Shown: piece after piece, positions 1 to 50,730 of the stretch | Numbering within the stretch: position 1 is the stretch's first letter | Layout: every line of letters begins with the position of its first letter | Made by a program: the position numbers and the translations under genes | NCBI RefSeq assembly: GCF_900496995.4 | Contig: NC_044006.1 | Location: 60,867,204 to 60,931,203 of the forward strand | Direction of reading: 5' to 3' | From: Aquila chrysaetos chrysaetos | Lineage: Eukaryota; Chordata; Aves; Accipitriformes; Accipitridae | Length of the DNA: 64,000 nucleotides | The notes under the pieces: model-generated | Told to the model about the DNA's origin: nothing | Database searches by the model: none | The model's input: only the letters and a program-made list of their open reading frames with translations

Positions 1-3000
1 CAGGAAGGATATTCTAGCTTGAAGGTCACTTTAAAAAAAAAAAACAAAACCAACCTCCTGAAGCAGCATGTCTTCTGACAGGACAAAGCACCCTGGATTG
101 CCTCCTCCCCCAGTTCATAGCCATGTTACATGTAGGTGTCTAGCTTTTAGAGATGGTACAGACATTCTCGCAGGTACTTAACTGTTAACTTCCCACTGAA
201 ACAAATGTAGGCATGTGCCATCCTTGTTATTTATTCATGTTTCAATAAATCAGTCCCTTAATATTTTGTATTTTATCTTGAACTTTCTTAATGTTTAGTA
301 AATGGTGGACATTGGATGCTTTGGCTGTACAGAAGAGCCTGCTGGCTACATTGTGAAGAAGCAGTCTCAATCTCCAAGGTTCTAATACAAACCAACATCA
401 CTTTTATAACTATTTACTTGTAACTCATACCTGGGCCTCAGCTGCTAGGGGTCTCAAACTCACCCTAACTTGAACAGATTTCTAGTTAACTGCTATTTCA
501 TCTTAAAGGTAAGGAAAAATTATTTATTTTTTTATAATTTGCCCAGGTACAGAGAGACACAGCTTTAACTTGGAGAAAGTGGCACAAGCAGATCATTGGA
601 GCTCAGAACTGGGGTATGTTGTTCTAGCTAGTGCTCTCCTTAGGAAGGCGGGCAGTCAAAACAGTTCTACATAGTCCTGAAAACATCTAGACCCAGCTCA
701 AAATTGCACTTTTGAAGCACATGTCCAGTTAGGTTCTTGCAGTGAATCAGACTTCATCTAAACAGTATATGAAACCAGATGGAAGGCATTCCACCTACTG
801 AGAGGTGGTTTCAGCTAAGGTAACCAGAACAGAGCCAGGTCTAAGTGTGTGTGTGTGGCACCTGTTCTGTCCTCAAGGCCCTCTGTTTCTCTCCTGTTCT
901 GGGCCTGTGGAAGCCCTGTAAGTGCTGATGTAGATGAACTCTAGAATTCTAGTCACCACAAAGGAGCAGACTCCCAGCAGGAGTTATAGACCATCTAAGG
1001 ACTCTTTGCTCTCCTGCCACTAAATACACAAGTGGAGCTTGTAATAAGGAGTGGAGGAGGGTGTTAGCAAGTTATGAACTGACAAGCATATACACCTGTA
1101 TTAGAAAGTATTAGGTTATTTCCCTACCTATTATCACTGTCTTTGCTGGCATAGGGGGAAGCAGTCAGGGTTTCTTTGTGTAAAAATTTACCTGCCACAC
1201 CTACAGGGTCAAAAATATAAGGCAGTTTAAGACAGAAAAAAAAAAAAGCAGAAGGAAGCAACAGCAAGACTGCAGTATTTTATTTCATATATTTACACAA
1301 AAGTGTGCAAAGTAAACTTCTTGAGAAAGTAGAAGGAAAAGAACACATTTTACTGTAAGAATAACCATAGGTAAACCTGATCGTGCTGAAACTGGCACCT
1401 ACTAGCTCGAGAACACATGGCAGCATTTCAGTATCTTGGCCTCCAAACTTCGCACAGCATATAGGTGAGCCTAACAGCAAGTTATGGGTAGTAATAGTTG
1501 TCCAAGACTGCTGTTTCTATATAAGAAAGTGTGACAGTTAACTGATCTCTACAGTTTTTAGCACACTTCTGTCCAGCTAATAGCAGATAAACTGTCTCCC
1601 AAGATAACCTGGACGCTACAGAGTTCAGATGTAGGTTATGCACATAAAGTTTAAGCCTTTAAAAAACACCATGTAACAGCTAGAGTACTTGCCAAATGGT
1701 ATTCTACAGCTTTTAAGGACTAGAAACTTTTACCAGTTCACACAAATAGTGGTAGTTGATTACTAATGAGAAGAAACTTTTAAATCTTTCAGCTACTACA
1801 TTATTGCTTTTTGTACTTTTCCTTGTAGTATTTCAAGTCAATAAGTGGGGCAAAAACCAAGGGGATTAGGAGTTGACAAGGAATTCCCTGTTGAAGAACA
1901 AAGCTAGGATTCACCTTTCTAACAGCTCCCCCCACCCCAACAAAAACACACCACAAACCCCAACAATGAACATGAGAAGTTCAACTCCATGTTTGCTATG
2001 ATCAGGATAAATACAAGATATTGAAGAGAATGGGGTATTGCAAGTCTTCAGTGCTAATTGTGCAGAATTGAACAGTTGTAGACAGCAGTGAAGTGGTAAC
2101 TGTTTGCATTAAACATTCTGATTTGTCAGTTGGCCTATTTATTGTTCTACAGAATTTATTTTTTTATATTTCATTATAAAACTATGGTAGAAGAACCATG
2201 ATTTTCTTTTAGAATAAGGTCTTTAAAAGAAGGTTTGAGGTTTTTATAAGAACAAAACTAAGTTAACAAGATTCTTTACACCTAATGTTTTGGTGTACTA
2301 TCATCTCTAGCACTATATACACTAGCATTAGAATACCTAAAAGACTTTTAAACAGTTCTGTAGTTCACTGTGATTGGTCAAGAAGAAGTTTAAATAGAAG
2401 CTTACTTGACCCTTGCAGCTGATTAAGAATTATTTCAAGGGGTTAGAGGTTATCTTTAAAATGTCATACCACTGTAACTAGTTTTTTCTGCCTTGAGGGG
2501 AATTTGTTATACTGCAAAGTGGGAACAGGTTGTAACCATTTGTAAAGCACTGAAGACAAAGAGCTTTTGTGGTGTTCAGTTTACGTTATTTCCTAACACA
2601 TTTTTAGAGTATTTTTCTCAGCATGAAACTGAGATTCATTATTGTAAGACCAGCTTTCTTAAACAAGATTACTAGAAATGGAAGAATAAATTGCATAAAA
2701 TACCAGTGATAACTTAAGATACTCTGCCTCCCCCAGTTTATATATACTAACTACACACAGGAAAAATGCTAAAGAGCTTCTCATATTCAGAGGATGTTGT
2801 CAATGGATACTGCTTTAGTAATGTATTACATTAGATTGTTTGCACCTTTTTCACATAACATTAATTTCAGTAAGATTCAACAATTTAGAAGTTTTCTGAA
2901 ACTGAAGTCCTTAGCAAAGGGAGTGAGAGTCACTGTATGTTTTGCAACTTGCCAAGATTCTGTTTCACTATGTTTGAGTTATTGCACCTAGACACTGGGA

Positions 3001-4479
3001 TTTGTCATTCTGAGCTGTTAAGAATTAGTTTTCTTCTGGTCTTTCTAGGAAACTTTTTTTTTCTCCACCATTACCATTCCTTTCCCAGCTGCCTGAGGGG
3101 ACAGCAGGAAGCCTAGCAGACACTGTTTGCTCAGAATTCCATCAATAAATCTTGTCTTCCAGGAAGCAGGGCAATGAAGGGACAACTCACTCCCCCTGCA
3201 GGAAGGGTCAGTTCATGAAACTCAAAAGCCACTTGGCAAAAATCACTAGCAAAATGCTTGGCTTCTGGCACCACCATCTAGCACAAGTGATCTTTATCTA
3301 ACAAGTACAAACCTGAAAAATAAAAATCTTCAGTAAGTCAGCTGAGAAAGATACCTATGCAAGAAAAATATTGAAGATAATTTAAACAATTACCTACAAA
3401 TAAACATCTAAAACATAGCAGGTGCAAGTTTTGTTTTGCATTGAAAAATAGATTTAAATATACTTCCCCCTAATTAGGATGTATAATACTGAATATACAC
3501 TTGTAACTTAAGTTCTAGTAAAATCTAAGATTTGGTTGTGAGTTTACAGAACAGTCTGTTAATTTGCAATACACTATAGTGTTTAATATATAGCAGCTTC
3601 AGTATGAATAGTACTTCACTTGTTAGCCAACACTCAGGTGATTTGTTTTCTATCATCTGACATGAGTGAGCATAAACACACATACTCAGCATTTTCTATT
3701 TAAAACAAGTAATTGCTGAAGTGTATGCTGTTTAGTCCATCTTCCTACAGTGTAAGTTGTTACAATGCAACAATTAAAACAGAGCATTTGTTTAAACAGA
3801 ATTGCCCCAAGCTTCCTTTCCCTACCCCATTTGTCTAGGATAGGATAATAGCCAGTGGAACTACTGGCAGTCTCACATGCTGCATCTAGCAGAGTTAACT
3901 CTGAACAACACTCTCTTTTAACCCTTCTTGGGATAAGATAAACAGAAGACAGACATTTCAACACTGCATTAAGATTTCAATTTTCCACCTCAAGTAGAAA
4001 CATCAGTTTTGCACAGTGGATATATATTCAAACTGGTCAGAAAGGACTACTCCCAAACAAGACTGCCGTAACACTGAACCACCAATAGGTAAGTTACAGT
4101 TAGATACAATTAGCATGCATTTATGTCCTTTCCTTTCCTCATTGTGTTAACTGGGAATCAACTTCACACTTCCTAACTGGAGTTACTCATTGCTATTAAA
4201 AAAAGCCCCATTGTTGCCAAGTGTTACTAGCTCCAAAAAATACAACCCTCTGGCCTCTTAGTAAGGTGCAGTAAGCAAGATAAAAAGTAGCACAAAGGCA
4301 CTTTATACCAGCCAAGTTTCATACAGTAGTTTCACTTTCGAATAAAGGATACAATAATAAAAACAGACTGATAACTTAAAACACTAATTTTGGCAAGGAA
4401 ACTTAGTTAAGACCAAACTAGTGTTATAGGACATCCTGTAAGTGTGCAAAACCATAGAGAAAGTTCACTTATCTTGATG
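1..4479. other. MASTL 3' UTR and flank to a convergent gene
   Basis: No coding exon was recognised. The right part must hold the MASTL 3' UTR (minus strand). Candidate minus-strand signals are TTTAAT (3582-3587, ATTAAA in the transcript) and TTTATT (2137-2142, 2156-2161, 1276-1281; AATAAA). On the plus strand AATAAA at 244-249 followed by T-rich sequence could be the 3' end of the convergent neighbour, expected from vertebrate synteny to be ACBD5. That identity is inference, because none of its protein is in the window. The sequence is AT-rich with small A-runs. Confidence 0.4.
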
Positions 4480-22501
<18,022 letters not shown>

Positions 22502-22532
22502 GTCGCGCCTAGGCCTCGGCGCCCCGCGCCGA

Positions 22533-22538
22533 TTCAAA
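22533..22538 (-). promoter_or_regulatory. Candidate CHR cell-cycle element of MASTL
   Basis: On the minus strand the sequence reads GGGCGCCGCTTTGAATC, giving a TTTGAA hexamer. TTTGAA is the consensus cell cycle genes homology region bound by DREAM/MuvB complexes in G2/M genes. A GC-rich CDE-like pentamer (GGGCG) lies 4 nt upstream, the usual spacing. The hexamer is 32 nt upstream of the ATG. The fit to a mitotic kinase is good, but a hexamer alone is weak evidence. Confidence 0.45.
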
Positions 22539-22611
22539 GCGGCGCCCGCCCCGCCCCGCCCCGCCGCGCGGCGTCACCGGCCAACGGGCGGGCGCGGGGG
22601 AGGAGGGCGGT

Positions 22612-22625
22612 GCTCTCGCGAGAGC
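22612..22625. promoter_or_regulatory. TCTCGCGAGA palindromic promoter element
   Basis: The 14-nt perfect palindrome GCTCTCGCGAGAGC holds the TCTCGCGAGA core (22614-22623). This core is a known element of CpG-island, often bidirectional, vertebrate promoters. It lies about 110 bp upstream of the MASTL ATG and about 40 bp upstream of the divergent ATG at 22667. Being palindromic it has no orientation. Confidence 0.75.
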
Positions 22626-22666
22626 GCCCGCGCGGCGGCCGTTGGGGTCGCCTGGAGGCGCCTGTA

Positions 22667-22699
22667 ATGGCGGCCGGAGCGGAGCGGCGCGGCGCGGCG
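22667..22699 (+). other. Candidate divergent first exon with splice donor
   Basis: On the plus strand an ATG at 22667 opens 11 codons (MAAGAERRGAA) followed at once by GTAAGC, a good splice donor at 22700. The phase is 0, which matches YME1L1 exon 2 (29490). It could therefore be an alternative YME1L1 first exon or the start of a divergent lncRNA from the MASTL island. The ATG sits in AATGGCGGC, which also resembles a YY1 site, so the ATG may be a factor site rather than a start codon. No transcript evidence is available here. Confidence 0.3.
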
Positions 22700-22950
22700 G
22701 TAAGCTGTGCCTCGCAGCCCCGCCTTCCCGTGCGGCCGGCCGCCGAGGGCCCTGCGGCGGGCAGCCCCTTCGCTCACGCCTCCGGGCAACGCTGGGGCGC
22801 TTCACGTACCCGCCCCGGAGCGCGCCCGCTGCAGTTCAGAGACACCACGGCTGCCGTTTGCCCAGGCCTCTGCATGGTGGCGGCTGCCGTGATGACCGTC
22901 CTCCGGTCTCATCCGTACGGTGCTGCTCCCGGTGGTATCTGGTGAGCAGC

Positions 22951-25799
22951 GTGCTCAGTTCCGCTCTCAACCAGAAGGAGTTATATGTTTATTGTTGACA
23001 CAGACGAGCTGAATAAATTGGTTGCGATGCTGCCCTCAAGGCTTGTGAGTGTTGCTCTAGTGTTTCTGGTAGGTTCTTGTCACTATCTTTGTCTAAACTG
23101 CATTGCCTCATTACAGCCTTCCCAGCTTGGCCAGAAGGACCCTAAAAATTTTGCCGTTCATTGTATCCAGCAATTAAAAAAACTCCACAGGATTCATTCT
23201 GTTGTTGGTTTTGTTTGGTTTTTTAAGAGCGTTTCATTGTGACAAAATGCCAAAGCTTCGATCCGGCTAAATGCTACCCAGTCTGGGTTTCCAATTTGGC
23301 AGTAGGTTGTTCTTGCTGTGAGCAGGTAGACTGTCCTCTCATTTCAATGGGGTGCTTGAAGGTGTAGGAATTCAGCAGAACTCGGTGTGAGACCTTAAGG
23401 AACTGGAAGGTAGTATTTACTTAGAAAGACACAACTGATTTTGGTCCCACAGACTCATTTTCTCATACGCTTCACTCACGTTTTCTCACACTTGCATACT
23501 TGCAGGCTCCAAGAGATGTTCGTCCAAATGGTATAGCCAGGATGGCTTCCATGTAAGAGTACACTTCCTATCCAGCCCTTACTGTCGCTGTTGAGCCCTT
23601 ACTGTCTTGGCATCCTCTGGATTGGTGATGACAAACTGCTTTCTGAGCAGGTCTTTTATGACCAGGAGTTAGAATAATGTGATCTTTTGCTTCCCTCCAA
23701 TTCTTGATGACTTCAGCCTCCATTAATCTTAGGCAGGGTTGTTCCCTGTTTTCTCTGTTTCCTTATTTTGGATATCTCCATGGCTACATTCTGCCTTCCT
23801 GTTGTGACAGCAGGGACAGGTGTGGCATTTACAGTGTGCTTTGACCTTGTTGCCATCCTCCTGTTCCCAGAGTGCAGGCCTTCTGACAAATCCATCTGTG
23901 ACAGCGCCTTATCAGAGAGGGGGCCTTCTGCTCTCTGTTTACACAGCAAGGTCCTCAGTGTTTACCAGTTTTACTGCTGTCAGTTGTGCTCTTGGTCATT
24001 CTTTTAACCCTTGCCTTACTGCTTTTATGTTGCTGTCGTGATTTAACCCCAGCCAGCAACTAAGCACCACGCAGCCGCTCACTCACCCCCCCCCACCCAG
24101 TGGGATGGGGGAGAAAATCGGGAAAAGAAGTAAAACTCATGGGTTGAGATACAAATGGTTTAAAAGAACAGAAAAGAAGAAACTAATAATGATAACACTA
24201 ATAAAATGACAACAGCAATAATGAAAGGATTGGAATGTACAAATGATGCGCAGTGCAATTGCTCACCACCCGCCGAGCGGCACCCAGCTAGTCCCTGAGC
24301 GGCGATTCCCCGCCCCCACTCCCCAGTTCCTATACTAGATGGGACGTCCCATGGTATGGAATACCCCGTTGGCCAGTTTGGGTCAGCTGCCCTGGCTGTG
24401 TCCTGTGCCAACTTCTTGTGCCCCTCCAGCTTTCTCGCTGGCTGGGCATGAGAAGCTGAAAAATCCTTGACATTAGTCTAAACACTACTTAGCAACAACT
24501 GAAAACATCAGTGTGTTATCAACATTCTTCGCATAGTGAACTCAAAACATAGCACTGTACCAGCTACTAGGAAGACAATTAACTCAATCCCAGCTGAAAC
24601 CAGAACAGTTGCTTTCACATATACATTGCTGTTCATAATTCATTCACACAGATCTTAATTGTTCTGCTGCAGTCTCTACACCAGCAAAGAGCTATCTCTA
24701 CAGAGGTCAGTGCAGAACTATGGGTCTCTATTAACACAGTAGATTAGTCTCATCAGGCCCTTGTTTTGCTTTAAGATACATCACTTATAATCCGATAATG
24801 CACAGGGAGGCCTTCCTTGTACTTGTGAAGGAGCGCTGCTATCCCACAGATCCCAGCAATAGATGCAATTTAACGCACAAATGTAGAAAACATGTTTTAA
24901 ATTAGCTTTCTATAATGGTATTAAATACAATTTATCATTGGCTGTATTTGTCATTTAACTCTGCAGCATTAGTTTAGCTGTGTCTCATCGGCAGCAATTT
25001 CAGCAGAGAAGCCCAGCTGAGAGCAGGAGGGATTGCTCCTTTTGGTGGTATCACATGCCGACATCAGGTTATGCCAGTTGTGGATCTACCGTCAGGCAGT
25101 GTGTATTCTGCTACAGCCTGAGCTCATCTAACAGAGAACCTGTGTGTTCTCTCCCTTCCCTCAAGGCAGCATGAGCTATTGTACAGCTGCGTAGAAAACT
25201 GCTTCATGGGCAGTAAACGTTCATGTAAACGTTCATCACCTTTTAGGTTTTTTTGTTGGTTTTGGATGAGGTTTCTGCCAAATCAGCTAGCTGAGCCACG
25301 CAACTGTGATCATGAGAGTGTTAGTGGAAAACAAGAGATGTGCGTGAAGGCAGGGGGAGGCAGCACTGTGTAATCAGTGTAAGTTGGTGTGGGGTGGCAC
25401 TTTCAGTGAGGAAAGGAAGAACAGTGAGTAACAGTGGTCAGGTGAAAGAAAGAAAATGTTAATAAAACCCCAAAATAATCGGAGAGCACATGGGAAAAAT
25501 AGCATAAGGCATAGAAAAAGGATGAATATCGAAGAGCAGGTTCTGCCATATGTAGATGCCTGTGCCTTTATTTAGATGCAAACCGAGTAACAGTATTTAA
25601 GTTACCAATACACATTTTAATTTGTACTTCAGGAAGGCATCCTGAGTGGTGATAAATGACACATATTCGTGCAAATCTGTTGCACGTGCAGTGGCTGTGC
25701 TGATGGTGATCCTGCCGCTGATACCCTGTGGAGTGGGCAGCTACACTGCACTGTGCTTGCAGTGGCAGCTCCCCAGGCATATCTTGGTCTGGGCACGCT
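22951..25799. other. Spacer between MASTL and YME1L1 promoters
   Basis: About 2.8 kb between the two CpG islands. It contains the solo LTR (24034-24607); the rest is not recognised. Short open frames here have no domain or splice support. Confidence 0.7.
24034..24607 (-). mobile_element. Solo LTR of an avian endogenous retrovirus, copy 1
   Basis: A 574-bp element beginning TGTCGTG and ending CCAGAACA, flanked by a perfect 5-bp target duplication GTTGC (24029-24033 and 24608-24612). Five-bp duplications fit ERVL-like integration. No internal viral genes are next to it, so it is a solo LTR. It is drawn on the minus strand because the third copy, with its promoter signals, reads TGTCCTGG to CCACG in the opposite direction. 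It is closely similar to the copy in YME1L1 intron 4. It sits between the MASTL and YME1L1 CpG islands. Confidence 0.88.
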
Positions 25800-26466
25800 G
25801 TCACTGCCCTGTTTCCAACCCCCCCCGCCTCCGCTGGCTGGAAGTCTCCGTCTGAGCGGGCATCCCGGTATTTGGGGGTTCAGAGGAAGCCCTCGGCCTC
25901 AAAGCACCTGCTTCTGCAGAGGTGTCAGAACGAAGGCATGGCCCGAGCACGCCCTGTAGACACTCTGCTGGCCCTCCGCGGCCGGCTCTGCTGAGAGACT
26001 GCAGGCCCCGCCGCCAGCCTTCGTCACCAGCCACCCTTTGTCAGGAACCGGCCCTTCCTGGCACTCGTGAGAGGAGCCCGGCTCCGGCCGCTCCCCGGGG
26101 GTGATGACCCCCGGGCAGGGACAGGCCTGGCGGGCACCCCGCGGGGCCCTCCCTGCTCCTCGCCCTGGGCAGCCTGGGGGCCTGGCTGCGCCCCACTCCT
26201 CCTCCTCCTCTTCCCGCCAGCCCCGCTGCTTTCTGTGCCGACGGCCCCCGCCGCCCTGCCCGGCTCTGCCCCGGCCCGGCCGCCGGCTCCCCCTGCAGAC
26301 GGGCCTGCCCGCAAGGATGGTTTGCCCCTCACCCCCCTCCTCCTCCTCCTCCTGTAACTGATGGTTTGATCCCGCACGCGGCGTAGTCGGGAAACGCGGG
26401 AAAACAGGGGTTGCTACGCGACGTGGTTGCGAGGCTGCGGCTGCGCGGGGGAAAGGGAGAGGCGAC

Positions 26467-26546
26467 CCGGAAGCTCTACCATCGCCAGCCGCTTCCGGGG
26501 CAGCTTGGGGTCTGGTCACTGCCGGCCGTAGGGGGCGGCCATTTTC
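26467..26546. promoter_or_regulatory. Paired ETS motifs and YY1-like site upstream of YME1L1
   Basis: CCGGAAGC (26467-26474) and its exact reverse complement GCTTCCGG (26491-26498) form an inverted pair of ETS/GABP-type sites. GCGGCCATTTTC (26535-26546) is close to a reverse-strand YY1 site. ETS/GABP and YY1 motifs are typical of promoters of nuclear genes for mitochondrial proteins, fitting YME1L1. The transcription start is probably near 26540-26600, an inference from motif positions only. Confidence 0.55.
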
Positions 26547-26701
26547 CGCAATTGTGGAGCTGTGGGGCCCTCCTGCTGGCGGCGGCGGCTGCCACAGCGA
26601 CTGAGCGGCGGAGGCTGACAGGCGGGCACGGCTTCTACGTCTGGGCTGGGAAGCGGAAGAGGCGCCTGTGGTCGCCGCCGCCGCCGCCCCCGCGGTGAAG
26701 G

Positions 26702-48927
<22,226 letters not shown>

Positions 48928-50730
48928 TAACTTCTGGGATACAGTAACTGGTAATTTGAAAAATGTACATCTAGCAATGCAGTAGTCTTATGCAGCATAG
49001 CCTTTTTTTCCCTTCCTGATGTGTGTATGGCATTAGTGACACTTTAATATTATTCTGTCTCTTGTGAGCTTCTGTTACTCATCTATTTGTTGTGTCTCAT
49101 CAGAGTAAGACACACAAAATAAAGCAAGTTCCTCATCCTCTGCTCCCTATACTCTTCCCACAAGAAGTTATTCAGAAGGATGAATCTCAGGGTTGAAGTC
49201 AGCATTTTGGTTCAGTCAAATGTGTTGAAGCTGAGAAGAAAAACATACAGATATACTGGTCTGTTTTGGCATAGCTTCCTGGGTCATGCTGCTACATGTG
49301 CATTTGAAGTGATAACCCCACAATATGTGCTATGGAATGTTTTATGGATAGTGACAGATAGATTTGCAAAACCATAGTATGTAGTCTAATGCTCATGCTC
49401 TGTTTGAGGCTAGAGATCACTTTTAAAGAAGACTTCTTTAGAAATGTAACAAAACATCTCTAAGAATGAAGCGGCTACACAGTGCATCTCTATTAAAGTG
49501 AGTTGTGGGAGCTCCATGTTAGACAAAAACATTAGCGATTGTGTTTTCAGTGCTCTTGGGGTTAAAATACACACATGTATGGCTGGGAGAGAAATTTTAA
49601 TGCAAAAATAACAGGCTAAACATGTCTAAGTCTCTTTGGACCATGTTTTGGGCAGAACTGTGGCAGGGATAAGAGAAATACCTGTAACCTCTGATGTGCT
49701 GCTGACAAGATTCTTAGAATTTTTATTACTGCAGTAGATGGATAACAGTGCTTTGACAGTGCTTTTACACTGCTGGAGATTCTACAGAACTAGTTTCTAC
49801 TAATACTATGTATGGGCGTTTGATAATCCAACAAATAATCTCTTCAAAGAGGGCAATATTGCTCGCTGAAGAGTAGTTCAGAAAATGTTTGAAGCACGTG
49901 TTGTTTCAAATAACATTCCTAGTTCTGTTCTACAGTAGAAGTAGGGAAATAAAAGCTTTTCTTTCAACCCTTACAGAAACCTCTGGAAATTCTAAGATAA
50001 TAAGAAAAAGTTTTGGAAAAAAAAAAAAAAAAGCAGTTTCCACTCAAGTGGAAGTAACTGCTAGCTATTATATGCCAGTATTCTTTTGATCTCATGGAAC
50101 TGGTTTTTAGGAATAACACATCTTGATCATAATCTTTCTGCACAATTAATTGTAGACTCTTGGGACTATAAACTTCTGTTGCAGAGAGGGCCTTTATTAG
50201 TATATTAATGTTGAAAGTTACCATACTTGGACATTAAAATAGTTGGGCTGGTGCCAATAAATGTGAATGGAAATTGGTAGCTACACTTAAAACTAGAAGT
50301 AACATGGTATTTTAGAATTTTCTGAGTGTAATGCTTGATTATAACCTAGTTTTTTTAGTAAGAGCACATGCATTTTTTTCTTTCAAAATCAGGGTAATTT
50401 TCTGTTTGCCTATTTTTGTCAGCTTACTATAGTGACATCCCAGTGCAGTGTGGGAGAACTGCCAAATGTTATAAAACAGTATACCAAATGTCTAGGCTGA
50501 CTAGTTACAGTTGTACATGCATTCTAGGAATATGCCAACAGAAACATAAATATACTGCATATTTGGCATCTGTTTTTGGAGTAATAAAGGTTAATTTTAA
50601 TTATGCATATTGGTTTTCTTTTTATTCACTGTAAATTGCTATAAAATGTAATAACAAGTTCCCTACTATGTAAATTGAGGTGTATAAAACATTTAAACTT
50701 GTAAATAAATTTAAGAATGATGGCAAAATT
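48928..50730 (+). other. YME1L1: Probable YME1L1 3' UTR
   Basis: AT-rich sequence after the TGA. AATAAA hexamers occur at about 49128, 49948 and 50704-50709; the last is followed by GT-containing sequence and would give a 3' UTR of about 1.8 kb. Which site is used cannot be told from sequence. Confidence 0.45.

Noticed and set aside
1..1000. Coding exon of ACBD5 at the left edge
   Set aside because: I looked for the conserved C-terminal membrane-anchor sequence and did not see it; only a possible 3' UTR end remains.
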